A stretch of 64,000 nt of DNA from G965220305 sp965220305 (GCA_965220305.1 OZ244817.1:2170001-2234000); one strand, 5' to 3'. Positions 1 through 8,447 are shown, counted from the first letter of the stretch. The notes: generated from the sequence alone by a model not told the origin. Numbers and translations: made by a program.

Positions 1-339
1 CAGGTTGGCCTGCCAGTCTTCCAGCATCCGGGGGCTGAGGCCGGAGGGTTCCCGCAACTGGGCGTGGAGCACGCTGCGGATGTAGGCCAGGTCCAGGGCG
101 TCCATCCCCTGGTACTTGCCGTAGCCCACCCGGGGACGCTGTTCCGGGCCGAAGCGGTTGAGCAAGGCCCGCTTCTCCCCGTCGCGCCAGTGGTCTTGCA
201 CCTGGCGCACCTGGGCGGCGACTCGCTTCACCTCCTCCTTCAGGGGCGGTAGCTCCGAGTCCATGTGCGACTGGTAGAATTCCCGGATTCCGGCTACCTC
301 TTGCTTGATGATTTCCAGGTCTTGGCTTCCGAGGGTCAT
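1..339 (-). CDS. Phage major capsid protein, HK97 type (N-terminal part, cut by window edge)
   Basis: The reading frame starts at ATG 339-337 behind a strong AAGGAGG site and runs off the left edge after 113 codons. The visible part is the N-terminal region. About 50 charged residues look helical or coiled-coil, as in the scaffold-like delta domain of HK97-family capsid precursors. A tract containing FGPEQRPRVGYGKYQGMD and LAYIRSVLHA follows. The main support is position: the gene lies 49 bp downstream of a prohead protease on the same strand, the standard head-module order. The capsid fold itself is outside the window, so a short phage head protein of another kind cannot be excluded. Confidence 0.6.
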   Translation of the reverse strand, partial: MTLGSQDLEIIKQEVAGIREFYQSHMDSELPPLKEEVKRVAAQVRQVQDHWRDGEKRALLNRFGPEQRPRVGYGKYQGMDALDLAYIRSVLHAQLREPSGLSPRMLEDWQANL

Positions 340-388
340 GGGTTCCTCCTTCTTATGTTCTGTCGAGTTTGGCTGCCGTGGCCCCACC

Positions 389-1036
389 CTACCACCTGGC
401 CTGCCGCAGGGCCGCCAGCACGTCGTTCACGTCCGCCGCTTGCGTCTGCCGACCCTCCATCGGCGTTGGAGGCGATTGCCAACCCCGGCGCAGGGCGCTG
501 CGGTTGGCGGGCACCGGCACGGCGCTAACCTCCAGAAGCTCCTGCTCCAGGAAGCGAATGCCCAGGAAGGCCCCGGTATTTTCGTGGCGGCGTTCCTCGT
601 AGGCCAGGGGCTTGAACCCCACCGAAACGCCCCGTTGGTAGCTGTCGCGGTAGAGCAGGGCCACCTCCTGAGCGAAGGCGGTGGGGGCGAACTCCATACG
701 GGCCAGCAGCCCCTGGGATTCCTGCCACACTGCCAGGGAGCGGCCAATCACCGGGCGGGCGTAATCGTGGGCCCACAGAAAGACCGGGTTGCGCCGGTAG
801 GCTTCCAACCGCCACCCCTGGGGGACAATAACGTCGCCGTGCCGGTCCACGTCGCCGGTGGAGACCACGAAGGTCATCCGGTTTTCCGGTCCGGTTTCCT
901 CGCCGCTATCCTCGGCGACAACTTGGGCCGGCCCCCATTTGTGGAGCACCGGCGCTTCCGTCAGGCCCCGCCGGTAGTCCTCCAGGGATTCCAGCAGCCG
1001 CTCTCGATGCCAGGGGCCATCCGCCGATTGGGACAA
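389..1036 (-). CDS. HK97-family prohead protease (peptidase U35)
   Basis: This 215-residue protein has the herpesvirus-type prohead protease layout. An early strand carries VDRHGDVI (about 63-70), followed by LWAHD with the candidate catalytic His90, GVSVGF with the candidate nucleophile Ser138, and a conserved FLEQELLEVSAVPVPAN block (162-178). Such proteases cleave capsid and scaffold N-termini during phage head maturation. The length fits the family. With the capsid gene downstream it marks the edge of a prophage or prophage remnant continuing to the left. No portal, terminase or integrase is visible in the window, so whether the prophage is intact cannot be judged. Confidence 0.9.
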   Translation of the reverse strand: MSQSADGPWHRERLLESLEDYRRGLTEAPVLHKWGPAQVVAEDSGEETGPENRMTFVVSTGDVDRHGDVIVPQGWRLEAYRRNPVFLWAHDYARPVIGRSLAVWQESQGLLARMEFAPTAFAQEVALLYRDSYQRGVSVGFKPLAYEERRHENTGAFLGIRFLEQELLEVSAVPVPANRSALRRGWQSPPTPMEGRQTQAADVNDVLAALRQARW

Positions 1037-1122
1037 TTCGCACCTCCTTGGATTTGGATTTCTTTGGGATTCCCTCGGGACCGCCTTGAGATTTCCTTGG
1101 GCCTGCGCCGGAACAACATAAA

Positions 1123-1154
1123 GAGGGACAGGCCCCCACCGGGGTCTGTCCCTC
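1123..1154 (-). terminator. Strong hairpin upstream of the prophage genes
   Basis: GAGGGACAG (1123-1131) pairs with CTGTCCCTC (1146-1154). The stem is extended by CCCC/GGGG and a G-U pair around a short loop. Read on the minus strand it is followed by TTTATGTT, resembling a rho-independent terminator that would insulate the prophage genes. A smaller GGCCCG/CGGGCC hairpin lies at 1174-1191. I see no gene in 1037-1415. Confidence 0.55.
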
Positions 1155-1415
1155 TCGGAAATTCGACTGGATTGGCCCGCTGCTTCGGGCCGATGTCCCG
1201 CAATCGCTTATACTCAGGTTAGACCGGCCCCTTCCAGACTGTCAACGCGCCGGTGACAGTAAAAATCCGCCTGTCCCTTCAGAATGACCAAGGCGGAGAA
1301 CCCTACCGCTCCGAAGAGAGGACTTGTTGGATAACTCCGCCGCCCGGCGCCCCGTGATATAATTTGGAGCGCACAAATATTTGTCACTTACACGATAGAC
1401 GCGTCCCAATCTGCT

Positions 1416-2090
1416 ATGACCACCATCAATACCATAGAAGACCTGTTCAGACTGTTGGACGAGAACCCCCAGTGGGTCGACGCCCTGCGTGTCCGGCTGC
1501 TGACTAGGGAATTGATTGAGTTGCCCGAAAAGTTTGCCGCGTTCGCCTCGGAGACCAACCAGCGGTTTGACCGCCTGGAACAACGGGTTGAGACGTTCGC
1601 TACGGAGGCCGACCTGCGGTTTGAAAGTATTGAGAGAATTCTGGCAAGGCACGACATTGACTTGGGATACCTTAGAGGCGCCCACGCCAGAGACGCCGCC
1701 ATTAGAGACGCCGACACCATCGCCCGGAACATCGGCCGGCGGCGGGTGCGGAACCTCACCAAAGGCGACCTCTACAACTTCACCGACGCCGCCGATACAT
1801 CGGCCCTGACTTCCGGCGAGTTGTTCAGCTTCCATCGCGCCGACCTGATTATCGAGGCCAACGACGCCCAGGGAGAAACTTGCTACATAGCGGTGGAAAT
1901 CTCCTTCACGGCCAACGGCAGGGATACCGATAGGGCCATCCGCAACGCCAGGTTTCTGGAGGAAATCACCGGCGGGCGTTCCCACGCCGTCGTTTCCGGG
2001 TTACGCCTGGACAACCGCATTCAGCCGCGCATCGACGCCGGAGAAGTGTTCTGGCACGAGTTGGACTCCTCCGATCTGGAAGCAGAGTAA
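1416..2090 (+). CDS. Coiled-coil protein with a PD-(D/E)XK-like C-terminus, function unknown
   Basis: This 224-residue protein has an N-terminal helical half. Within it a coiled coil at about 45-80 has repeating NQRFDRLEQRV and DLRFESIERI units. The C-terminal half ends in alternating strands: ADLIIEAND, then YIAVEISFTANG, then HAVVSGLRLD. The Asp followed about 15 residues later by E-x-S resembles the D...(E)xK core of PD-(D/E)XK nuclease-fold proteins, with Ser in the Lys position. Similar coiled-coil/nuclease-fold proteins are common in cyanobacteria and Chloroflexota. A real gene is likely. Nuclease activity is only a possibility. Confidence 0.6.
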   Translation: MTTINTIEDLFRLLDENPQWVDALRVRLLTRELIELPEKFAAFASETNQRFDRLEQRVETFATEADLRFESIERILARHDIDLGYLRGAHARDAAIRDADTIARNIGRRRVRNLTKGDLYNFTDAADTSALTSGELFSFHRADLIIEANDAQGETCYIAVEISFTANGRDTDRAIRNARFLEEITGGRSHAVVSGLRLDNRIQPRIDAGEVFWHELDSSDLEAE

Positions 2091-2170
2091 CGTTCCACGC
2101 GAGCAAGAAAGCCCGCTTGGACCCACCTGACTGCGAAAACTAGAAGACCCTGAGCCGCCACCCGTCATCC

Positions 2171-2197
2171 TTGACAAAAGCCCACCCACTATATAAG
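2171..2197 (+). promoter_or_regulatory. Candidate sigma-70-type promoter for the ferritin-like gene
   Basis: TTGACA at 2171-2176 and TATAAG at 2192-2197 are separated by 15 bp, about 70 bp before the ATG at 2269. The -35 box is perfect but the spacer is shorter than the ideal 17 bp. Confidence 0.4.
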
Positions 2198-2268
2198 GTA
2201 GCCCTAATCGGTCGCCCCTGGAGTACTGAAGGGCCGGTTGTGCAATCGCGCAGTGGGAGTAGTCGATT

Positions 2269-3324
2269 ATGGCGACGGTAGAGGATCGCCTTTCCGACCT
2301 GGAAAAGGCGCAGCGAAATGGGATTGGGCTGGACTGGCTGGCCCAGCTAAAGCAGCAAGTGTCCGGCGTCTCCGAGGACCTGGCTGTGGAAGTCTCCGAT
2401 AACCTGACCAGCCGACCCCGGGGCGCAATCCCCCGGGAGGGCCTGCCCCAGTTCGGGGCCTACACCTTCCGCAACAAGAAGGAGGTGTGGGGCTACAACC
2501 TGACCAAGCTGTACCAGGAGGCGGTCAGCCGCCAGTGGAGTTCGGCCATCGACATCCCCTGGGAGACTCTCAAACCCCTGCCCGACGACATCGAGGCCGC
2601 CGAGTGCCAGTTGGCTACCTTCTTCACCCAGGTGGAGTTCGTCGCCGCCGACGTGCCGGGCCGCTTCATCTCCCAGATTCCCCCGGAATACCACGAGGTG
2701 CGGCTGTTCCTGCTCTCCCAGGTCATGGACGAGTCCCGCCACCTGGACGTGTTCCGCAAGCGCGCCCTGTCCAACGGCGGCGGGCTGATGCGGATGGTGG
2801 ACAGCGTCAGCAACGTCACCGGCGGCAGCACCGACACCGCCCGGGAGTTCACCGAGCTTTCCTCACGGTTGCACATCGTGGGCGAGGGCAACGTGCTGAC
2901 CCTCTTCCGCCTGGGCGAGCTGATGTCCTACAACGAGGCGGAAAAGGCCATGTACCGCCGGGCCGCCCAGGACGAGGCCCGTCACGTGGCCTTCGGCGTG
3001 CTCCACGGTCGCTACATGAGCGAGTGCGTTCCCGAGCGCCGGGAAGAGTTTGAGACCTACCTGGACGAAGCCGAGGACCGCCAGTCCACCGGCGCCGGCG
3101 GCGAGAACCCGGCGGCCAGCAACACCCTGACCAGCGAGTCGCTGGCCATCCTGCTGGGCGGCGGCGCCGACAAGGTGGACGAGGGCAAGAAGATTCTCAT
3201 GGCCATCCGGCAACGCCAGGTTAAAGAATATTTCCAGCGTCTCAAGTCCGCCGGCCTGGATGACCGCATCGAAAACGGCCGGGTCAACCCGGCCCTGATG
3301 GAAGCATTCAAAGCGGTAGCCTGA
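2269..3324 (+). CDS. Ferritin-like diiron protein, ribonucleotide reductase R2/AurF-like
   Basis: This 351-residue helical protein carries a complete ferritin-type diiron ligand set: Glu123, the E-x-x-H pair Glu155/His158 in MDESRH, Glu206 in GEGN, and Glu236/His239 in DEARH. Proteins with this arrangement bind two irons and activate O2, as in R2-like oxidases and AurF-type N-oxygenases. The substrate cannot be told from the sequence. A strong terminator follows, so it is probably transcribed alone. A paralogue lacking the carboxylate ligands lies 400 bp downstream. The start is the first ATG consistent with the promoter, although its ribosome site (GTGGGAG) is weak. Confidence 0.8.
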   Translation: MATVEDRLSDLEKAQRNGIGLDWLAQLKQQVSGVSEDLAVEVSDNLTSRPRGAIPREGLPQFGAYTFRNKKEVWGYNLTKLYQEAVSRQWSSAIDIPWETLKPLPDDIEAAECQLATFFTQVEFVAADVPGRFISQIPPEYHEVRLFLLSQVMDESRHLDVFRKRALSNGGGLMRMVDSVSNVTGGSTDTAREFTELSSRLHIVGEGNVLTLFRLGELMSYNEAEKAMYRRAAQDEARHVAFGVLHGRYMSECVPERREEFETYLDEAEDRQSTGAGGENPAASNTLTSESLAILLGGGADKVDEGKKILMAIRQRQVKEYFQRLKSAGLDDRIENGRVNPALMEAFKAVA

Positions 3325-3346
3325 CCGGACGACGCAGCCCACACCC

Positions 3347-3381
3347 AAGACCTCCCTCCAAAACCGGGAGGTCTTATTTTT
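3347..3381 (+). terminator. Rho-independent terminator after the ferritin-like gene
   Basis: AAGACCTCCC (3347-3356) pairs perfectly with GGGAGGTCTT (3366-3375) around a nine-base loop and is followed by ATTTTT. Confidence 0.85.
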
Positions 3382-3484
3382 GCTGGGACGGTGAACAAGG
3401 TCTCTCTGAGGAACCCGGCTCATGTCCCCGCCGTGTCATCTTGGGGAATTCCGGCCAGCGTCCACTGTCATTGTGAAAGCGCCC

Positions 3485-3580
3485 ACTGTCATTCTGAGCC
3501 GGAGGCGAAGAATCTAAAGTCCATCGCCCGAAGCCCGTACGCCCTTAGATTCTTCGTCGCAAGCTCCTCAGAATGACAGT
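3485..3580. repeat. Palindromic intergenic element, family A
   Basis: The ends are inverted copies of ACTGTCATTCTGA. Inside each end lies a second inverted pair, GAAGAATCTAAAG and its complement. The same architecture recurs at 6354-6455, 27011-27171 and 31294-31408, with a half copy near 23877-23908. It encodes nothing and resembles a MITE. The rest of 3382-3729 holds only two further partial copies of the end sequence. Confidence 0.8.
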
Positions 3581-3729
3581 GGGAGGACTCAGAAACACCG
3601 TGGGGGCGCTCAGAACGCCAATCTTGGTCCTCAGAATCCCAGTCGGTGCCCATAATGACTTCGGCGCACCCACGTTGGATACCACCTGGCCCCCCGTTGG
3701 GGGAACCTAACCTGCGAAGGTAGAAGACT

Positions 3730-4857
3730 ATGGCCCCAGCCGACGAGCCCGAGGAACAGGAACCTTCCGCTGTCCCCGAGGACGCCGACCAGCCCGGGGA
3801 AGAACCGGAGCAGCCACCCCAGTTTTCCTGGATGCAGGACACCCTCCAGTGGGGCATCCGGGCCAAGCCGGGCAAGCACGGCCTGACCATGCGCAACCTG
3901 AACCTGGGCGTCTACGGCGAGGTACCCGAGGAGAGCCGGGACATGACCCGCCGTCCCCGGGGGGCCTTCCCCATTCCCGGCCTGCCCCGCCTGGACTCCT
4001 ACTCCATCAACAGCAAGGAAGAGCTCTGGGCCGATAACGCCGTGGACCTCTATGAAGAGGCCATCCAACGCCGTTGGGCGGCCTCCATCGACATACCCTG
4101 GGACACCATCGAGCCGCTTCCCCAGGACCTGGAGCTAGCCATGTGCCAGTTCTGCACCGAGCTTTGCCAACACGCCTCGGTGGAGGCCGACACCATCGGC
4201 CAGTGGCTGCACCGCATGAACTACGCCTACCACGAGGTCAAGACCTTCCTGGCCTCCGAGGAGTACGACTCGGGCCGCCACTACGAGGTGTTCCGCCACC
4301 GGGCCCTGTGCAACAGCGGCGTCATGGGGTTGGAGAGCATCGGCAAGATGAACCGTCGCCTGGTGGAAGGCCGGTCCGGTTGGCCCGAGACCTCCCTGTC
4401 CCTGTACCTCATCCGGGGGTTGTTCACCCTGTACCTCTACCGCTACGGCGAGGCCTACGCCCACAACCCGGCGGAGAAGCTCATCTTCCGCCTGTGTATG
4501 CAGGACAAGGCCCGCCACCTGGCCTACGGAATGGCCCACCTGAAGTACACCATTCAGCACAAGGGCCCCGACTACGCCACCGGCCTGCTGCGGCTCACCA
4601 ACACGGTGGAGCGGGACCTGGCCGGAGAACTGGCCGACCCGGTGCTGTGGGAGGCCCTGGCCATCATCTTCGGCGGCAGCGTCGCCAACGTCACCGACGG
4701 CATGGAGGTGGTGCGGAAGCTGCAACGCCAGTACGTGGCCGAATACATCCGACGCTCCCAGTGGGTCGGCATTCCCAAGACCGAGGAAAACCTGCGCCCG
4801 GAGTTGCTCTCCTTCCTGCGGGACGAAGAGAAAGCTAACAATGACAACCTCACCTAA
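3730..4857 (+). CDS. Ferritin-like paralogue without carboxylate iron ligands
   Basis: This 375-residue protein aligns without gaps to the core of the ferritin-like protein 400 bp upstream, sharing YHEV, DIPW, RPRGA and ARH blocks. It adds an acidic, proline-rich N-terminal tail of about 35 residues. The diiron positions are changed: Glu123 becomes Ala149, Glu155 becomes Ser181, Glu206 becomes Gly230 and Glu236 becomes Lys260. Only His184 and His263 remain. It is therefore unlikely to bind a normal diiron centre and may be a structural or regulatory partner of the intact paralogue, as Rnr4 is for Rnr2 in yeast. That role is inference. It overlaps the next gene by 17 bp. Confidence 0.8.
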   Translation: MAPADEPEEQEPSAVPEDADQPGEEPEQPPQFSWMQDTLQWGIRAKPGKHGLTMRNLNLGVYGEVPEESRDMTRRPRGAFPIPGLPRLDSYSINSKEELWADNAVDLYEEAIQRRWAASIDIPWDTIEPLPQDLELAMCQFCTELCQHASVEADTIGQWLHRMNYAYHEVKTFLASEEYDSGRHYEVFRHRALCNSGVMGLESIGKMNRRLVEGRSGWPETSLSLYLIRGLFTLYLYRYGEAYAHNPAEKLIFRLCMQDKARHLAYGMAHLKYTIQHKGPDYATGLLRLTNTVERDLAGELADPVLWEALAIIFGGSVANVTDGMEVVRKLQRQYVAEYIRRSQWVGIPKTEENLRPELLSFLRDEEKANNDNLT

Positions 4858-5320
4858 ATCCGACGAGTACCTGTCCCTGAGCCGTCGCTATATCCGGCAA
4901 GCGGAGGCCGAACTGGAGCGGGGAGACACCGTCCAGGCCGGGGAGAAGGCTTGGGGAGCGGCATCCACCGCCCTCAAGTCCATCGCCGAGCAACGCGGTT
5001 GGTTCCATAATCACCACGACCTCACCATTGACGCTATGGGAGAGCTTGCGACTGAATTCGACCGTCAAGACCTGCAGGACCTGTTCGACAACGCCCGTTT
5101 AATGCACCAGAACTTCTATGAAGACTTGATGCCCGAGGATGAAGTGTCCATACGCCTGAGCCGGGTGAATCGTCTGTTGCAAGAATTGGAAGCGTTGCGG
5201 ACCAAACCGCAGAGACCCTTCATCCCTCAGAGCAACCGGCAGAGACGCCGCCGGGAGCGACTTACCGGCCAGCCTTGGGACTCCGTCCCCCCGGGTGAAT
5301 CACCGCCGGAGGGGAGTTAA
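4841..5320 (+). CDS. PaREP1-family HEPN-like protein
   Basis: The 159-residue protein starts inside the 3' end of the degenerate ferritin-like gene, which implies translational coupling. Its N-terminal 100 residues match the PaREP1 pattern: YLSLSRRYIRQAEAELERG, then QAGEKAWGAAS, then an RGW segment followed by HH. This family is a HEPN-like helical bundle, first noted as an expanded family in Pyrobaculum, and its biochemical role is not established. The C-terminus is a basic, proline-rich tail with an RQRRRRER run that may bind nucleic acid. The family assignment rests on motif recognition. Confidence 0.7.
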   Translation: MTTSPKSDEYLSLSRRYIRQAEAELERGDTVQAGEKAWGAASTALKSIAEQRGWFHNHHDLTIDAMGELATEFDRQDLQDLFDNARLMHQNFYEDLMPEDEVSIRLSRVNRLLQELEALRTKPQRPFIPQSNRQRRRRERLTGQPWDSVPPGESPPEGS

Positions 5321-5336
5321 GTTGCTTGACATTTTC

Positions 5337-5364
5337 CGTCATTCCCGCTTTCGCGGGAATCCAG
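5337..5364. repeat. Short palindrome, family B
   Basis: The core is CATTCCCGC facing GCGGGAATCC around a very short loop, with CGT before and AG after. This is the first of about 20 family B copies in intergenic gaps of this window. Confidence 0.85.
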
Positions 5365-5424
5365 GGCCTGGTAGTGGGTGATGTCGCAATGTCAAAAGAA
5401 CAAGTCCCCGCACGAGAGTTAGTT

Positions 5425-5733
5425 ATGCCAATTTACGAGTACCGTTGCCAGAATTGCAGCCAGGCCGATAGTTTCTTCCTGAAGAGCTACAGTTCGCCGC
5501 CGCCCGCCAGTTGCCGGCACTGTGGCGACGCCGGCTTGCAGCGGATAATGTCGGCCTTCGCCTACCATCGTTCCGAGAGCGACCAGATGGCCCAACTGGA
5601 CCCCAGGTACTACAAGATGGTGGACCAGGCCATGGCCCAGGCGCCCGCCGACTCCCACCCGGACCACTACCTTAACAAGATGGCCCCCTTCAGCCAGGCC
5701 AAGGAGACCGGCGAGCCCTACTTCAAGGAATAG
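5425..5733 (+). CDS. FmdB-family zinc-ribbon protein
   Basis: This 102-residue protein begins MPIYEYRCQNC, the signature start of the FmdB/CxxC zinc-ribbon family, and carries a second knuckle, CRHCG, at about 31-35. The two Cys pairs should bind one zinc. The family is often called a putative regulatory protein, but its function is not settled. Upstream in-frame starts at 5326 would translate through a palindromic repeat, so ATG 5425 is preferred. The C-terminal half (about 45-102) is not part of the ribbon and may be specific to this lineage. Confidence 0.8.
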   Translation: MPIYEYRCQNCSQADSFFLKSYSSPPPASCRHCGDAGLQRIMSAFAYHRSESDQMAQLDPRYYKMVDQAMAQAPADSHPDHYLNKMAPFSQAKETGEPYFKE

Positions 5734-5778
5734 CAAGCCCGGGAGACTATCCCAGGAGATTGTCCCAGGAGTCTATCG

Positions 5779-6222
5779 ATGAGTTCCACCACCGGAGGCG
5801 CACTGGTTTTCCCCTCGCTGGCCTGGTTTGAGGCGTTGGCGCAGTTGGTCAACGAAGACCCGGAGTTCCGGCATCACGGCACCGTGGACGCCGGCATGGG
5901 CGTGAAGGTGGGAGATAACATTTTCGTCCTCACCTTCGAGGCTTTCCAGTGCACCGACGCCCGGGCGGGCACCGAGTACGACCTGATTGACCTGGACTTC
6001 TTCTTGGAGATGAGCGGGGACGACTGGCGGGAGATGTTGCAGAACATCAAGGAGCACGGGGCCGCCGACTTCCGCCACACCCTCAACTCCCTGGACATGA
6101 CCAAGGAAATCTCCAACAATGCCACCGGCGACCAGTTGCGGGCCGACATGTTCTTCCGCTACAACCAGAGCTTGCAACGCTTTTTCGACCTGTCCGCCAA
6201 CCTGGACACCCGGTTTGAGTAA
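5779..6222 (+). CDS. SCP2-like (sterol-carrier fold) protein
   Basis: The 147-residue protein opens with FPSLAWFEALAQLVNEDPEF, followed by VGDNIFVLTFEAF and a helical WREMLQNIKEHG segment. This order resembles small bacterial SCP2-like lipid-binding proteins, in which a helix precedes a five-stranded sheet lining a hydrophobic tunnel. It lies 45 bp after the FmdB-like gene on the same strand and is probably in the same transcript. A ligand cannot be predicted. The assignment is by pattern and moderate; a lineage-specific protein of another fold is possible. Confidence 0.55.
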   Translation: MSSTTGGALVFPSLAWFEALAQLVNEDPEFRHHGTVDAGMGVKVGDNIFVLTFEAFQCTDARAGTEYDLIDLDFFLEMSGDDWREMLQNIKEHGAADFRHTLNSLDMTKEISNNATGDQLRADMFFRYNQSLQRFFDLSANLDTRFE

Positions 6223-6729
6223 CCCTTGGGTGAAAGGCGGCGTGCGGGATGAAGTAAATACGCTAGTATATATGAAGGCCGCTTACCAGCAGGGTCTTTT
6301 GATTTTCCACGCCGAAGCTAGGCAGCCCCTTGGATCGGGCTTCCTTCCTTAGCTGTCATTCTGAGGAGCTTGCGACGAAGAATCTAAAGTGCTCCGGTTG
6401 CAAAAGGGGTTATGACACCCACCAATTTAGATTCTTCGCTCCGCTCAGAATGACAATCGAAAGACCCTGCGCTTACCAGGAGAAGATGGGACAGTATGGC
6501 TCTTCCCAAGATAAACTGGTGGAAGGCTTTACCCATTGGCTCTAACATACGGGAGACCATCGAGGACATCCGAGTAATCCGCAATAGCCTTCGCAAGAAA
6601 AATAAAAAGACCCGGAATGACTCCAGAAGTAGCTGAACGTTGATTAGAGGTAACAGCCGGAGCCTCTGTCACTGTCTCTGTAGTGGGCGCCAGCGATTCC
6701 GCGCCTGATAAAGATAGACGCCAAAATGG
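6223..6729. other. Intergenic stretch carrying a family A element
   Basis: A family A palindromic element occupies 6354-6455, with TGTCATTCTGAG and CTCAGAATGACA ends and the inner GAAGAATCTAAAG pair. The remainder shows no credible gene. A minus ORF at 6529-6777 overlaps the start of the next gene and looks like chance. Confidence 0.7.
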
Positions 6730-7242
6730 ATGACCATAAAGAAACTTGGAAGCATAATCCGACGCCTGGCTGCTCAAGCATGGCTCAATTCCAAAGTGTT
6801 TTGGCTGGTAGAACTGGTTGCCTTCGCTGTATTCGTCTGGATTTACAGCCGGGATTATCGTAACGAGCCATCAATAACTGTTTCCAGTTGGTTTTCTGAC
6901 CACGAAGCGCTATCCTCCATATTTGGCACATCCTTTGGGATGGCAGCCTTATTCGGCGTCGTATTGGAGGTGGGACTGACTATGGTGCTGTTGGTGCCAA
7001 TGATAAGGGACTGGCTAATCGAAAGGGAACGCCAGAAGATTGAAGAGCTAACCCAAACAATCCAAAAGCAAGACCAGACTATCGAGCAGCAAGACCAGGC
7101 TATCGAGGAGCGAGACCAAGCTATCGGGGAGCGAGACCAAGCTATCGGGGAGCAAACCCGGACGATTGAAGAGTTGCGCCAGGAAAATGAGAGACTACGC
7201 CAGGAACGTGGCGACAACGGCAACTCCCTGGACTCTGATTAG
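6730..7242 (+). CDS. Two-helix membrane protein with a heptad-repeat coiled coil, function unknown
   Basis: This 170-residue protein has two hydrophobic segments, at about 22-40 (VFWLVELVAFAVFVWIY) and 68-92 (FGMAALFGVVLEVGLTMVLL). Both are followed by a long charged coiled coil. Residues 114-148 consist of five seven-residue units of the form QDQAIEE/RDQAIGE, encoded by near-identical 21-bp units at 7069-7173. The coil should lie on the cytoplasmic face. I recognise no family. The base composition is slightly less GC-rich than its neighbours. Confidence 0.65.
   Translation: MTIKKLGSIIRRLAAQAWLNSKVFWLVELVAFAVFVWIYSRDYRNEPSITVSSWFSDHEALSSIFGTSFGMAALFGVVLEVGLTMVLLVPMIRDWLIERERQKIEELTQTIQKQDQTIEQQDQAIEERDQAIGERDQAIGEQTRTIEELRQENERLRQERGDNGNSLDSD
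7069..7173 (+). repeat. 21-bp in-frame tandem repeat encoding heptads
   Basis: Four near-identical 21-bp units (for example GACCAAGCTATCGGGGAG plus three bases) and a fifth divergent unit sit inside the membrane protein gene. Two adjacent units are almost identical, which suggests recent slippage. Confidence 0.85.
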
Positions 7243-7343
7243 GTTCTGTTGACATCCCCCCGCAATTCCGGCGCAGAGCCAGCCCCGGCGTAGCGTGGCC
7301 CCAACCCACTGGGCCAAGTATCAACACCAACCAGAGGGAACGT

Positions 7344-8447
7344 ATGGTAGCAGCAGCAAACAGCGTGAACATGGACCCCCAAGCCTTGGATCTGGTGGAG
7401 GACCTATTCCACCAGCAGATTGACCAGGGTATGCACCCCGGCGCGGGGCTGGCCGTGTACCGTCACGGTCAACTGGCGCTGGACCTCTACGGCGGTCTGG
7501 CCGACCACGAGGCCGCCAAGCCCGTGTCCGAAGACACCATGTTCATCCTCTATTCCTCCACCAAGGCCATGACCGCAAGCTGCCTGCATATTCTCTGGCA
7601 GCGGGGTCTCTTGGACTGGGACGATCCCGTCTCCAAGCACTGGCCCGGATTTGCCAGAAACGGCAAGGATGCCGTCACCATTCGCCACGTCCTCACCCAC
7701 CGGGGCGGCTTCCCCGAGACTCCTTCCGAGCTGACCTGGGACCGGTGGCGCGACTGGGACGCCGTGGTCCAGGCTATGGAGGAACTGACGCCCGACTACG
7801 AACCGGGCCGGGTGATGGCCTACCATCACCGCAACTTCGGCTGGGTAATCGGCGAACTGGTCCACCGCATCGACGGTCGGCCCTTCGACCAGTTCCTGCG
7901 CGAGGAAATAACCGGTCCCCTGGGAATGAACGACGCCTACGTGGGCCTGCCCGCCGACCTGGAAGACCGGGTTTCCCGGATGCACGCCATGGACGACTGC
8001 GACCGACCGGGCATGATTGGCCCCTACAACCGCCCGGAGGTGCATCAATCGGTGCAACCGGCGGGGGGAGGCATCACCACCGCGCGGGACCTGGCCCGCT
8101 TCTACGCCATGTGGGCGGGCAACGGCAGCCTGGACGGAGTGGAGATACTGAAACCGGAGACGGTGGCCGAAGCTACCGAGTTGCAGGTGGAAGGAATGGA
8201 CCACTCCCTGGCCCAGTACATGCGACGCTGCCTGGGCATGGTGCTGGCCGACCGGCGCATGGCGGCCAACGAGTCCGCCGGCAGCCAGACCTTCGGCCAC
8301 GCCGGAGCGGGCACCTCGGTGGGCTGGGCCGATCCAGAATTGGGCTTGGCCTTTGCCTTCATCACCAACGGCTTCCGGGCCAACCGCACCAACACCCCTC
8401 GGCTGGAAGCCATCTCCCAGGCCGTCCGCGACGCCTGCCTAGAATAA
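7344..8447 (+). CDS. Serine hydrolase of the beta-lactamase/family VIII esterase type
   Basis: This 367-residue protein carries the SxxK motif SSTK (Ser71, Lys74) after a region typical of class C beta-lactamase-like enzymes (GAGLAVYRHGQLALDLYGG). A conserved Tyr lies in MAYHHRNFGW, and a late HAGAGTSVGW block stands in the third motif position. Such proteins are usually esterases or peptidases acting on small substrates. There is no signal peptide, so it is probably cytoplasmic and not a resistance enzyme. ATG 7344 follows a GAGGGAA site, and a terminator follows the stop. Confidence 0.88.
   Translation: MVAAANSVNMDPQALDLVEDLFHQQIDQGMHPGAGLAVYRHGQLALDLYGGLADHEAAKPVSEDTMFILYSSTKAMTASCLHILWQRGLLDWDDPVSKHWPGFARNGKDAVTIRHVLTHRGGFPETPSELTWDRWRDWDAVVQAMEELTPDYEPGRVMAYHHRNFGWVIGELVHRIDGRPFDQFLREEITGPLGMNDAYVGLPADLEDRVSRMHAMDDCDRPGMIGPYNRPEVHQSVQPAGGGITTARDLARFYAMWAGNGSLDGVEILKPETVAEATELQVEGMDHSLAQYMRRCLGMVLADRRMAANESAGSQTFGHAGAGTSVGWADPELGLAFAFITNGFRANRTNTPRLEAISQAVRDACLE

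Noticed and set aside
3391..3576. Plus-strand ORF inside the family A element
   Set aside because: The coding frame is made of the inverted repeat, and similar ORFs appear in each copy by sequence structure alone.
6529..6777. Minus-strand ORF of 82 codons
   Set aside because: It overlaps the start of the membrane protein gene, has no ribosome site and no recognisable domain.
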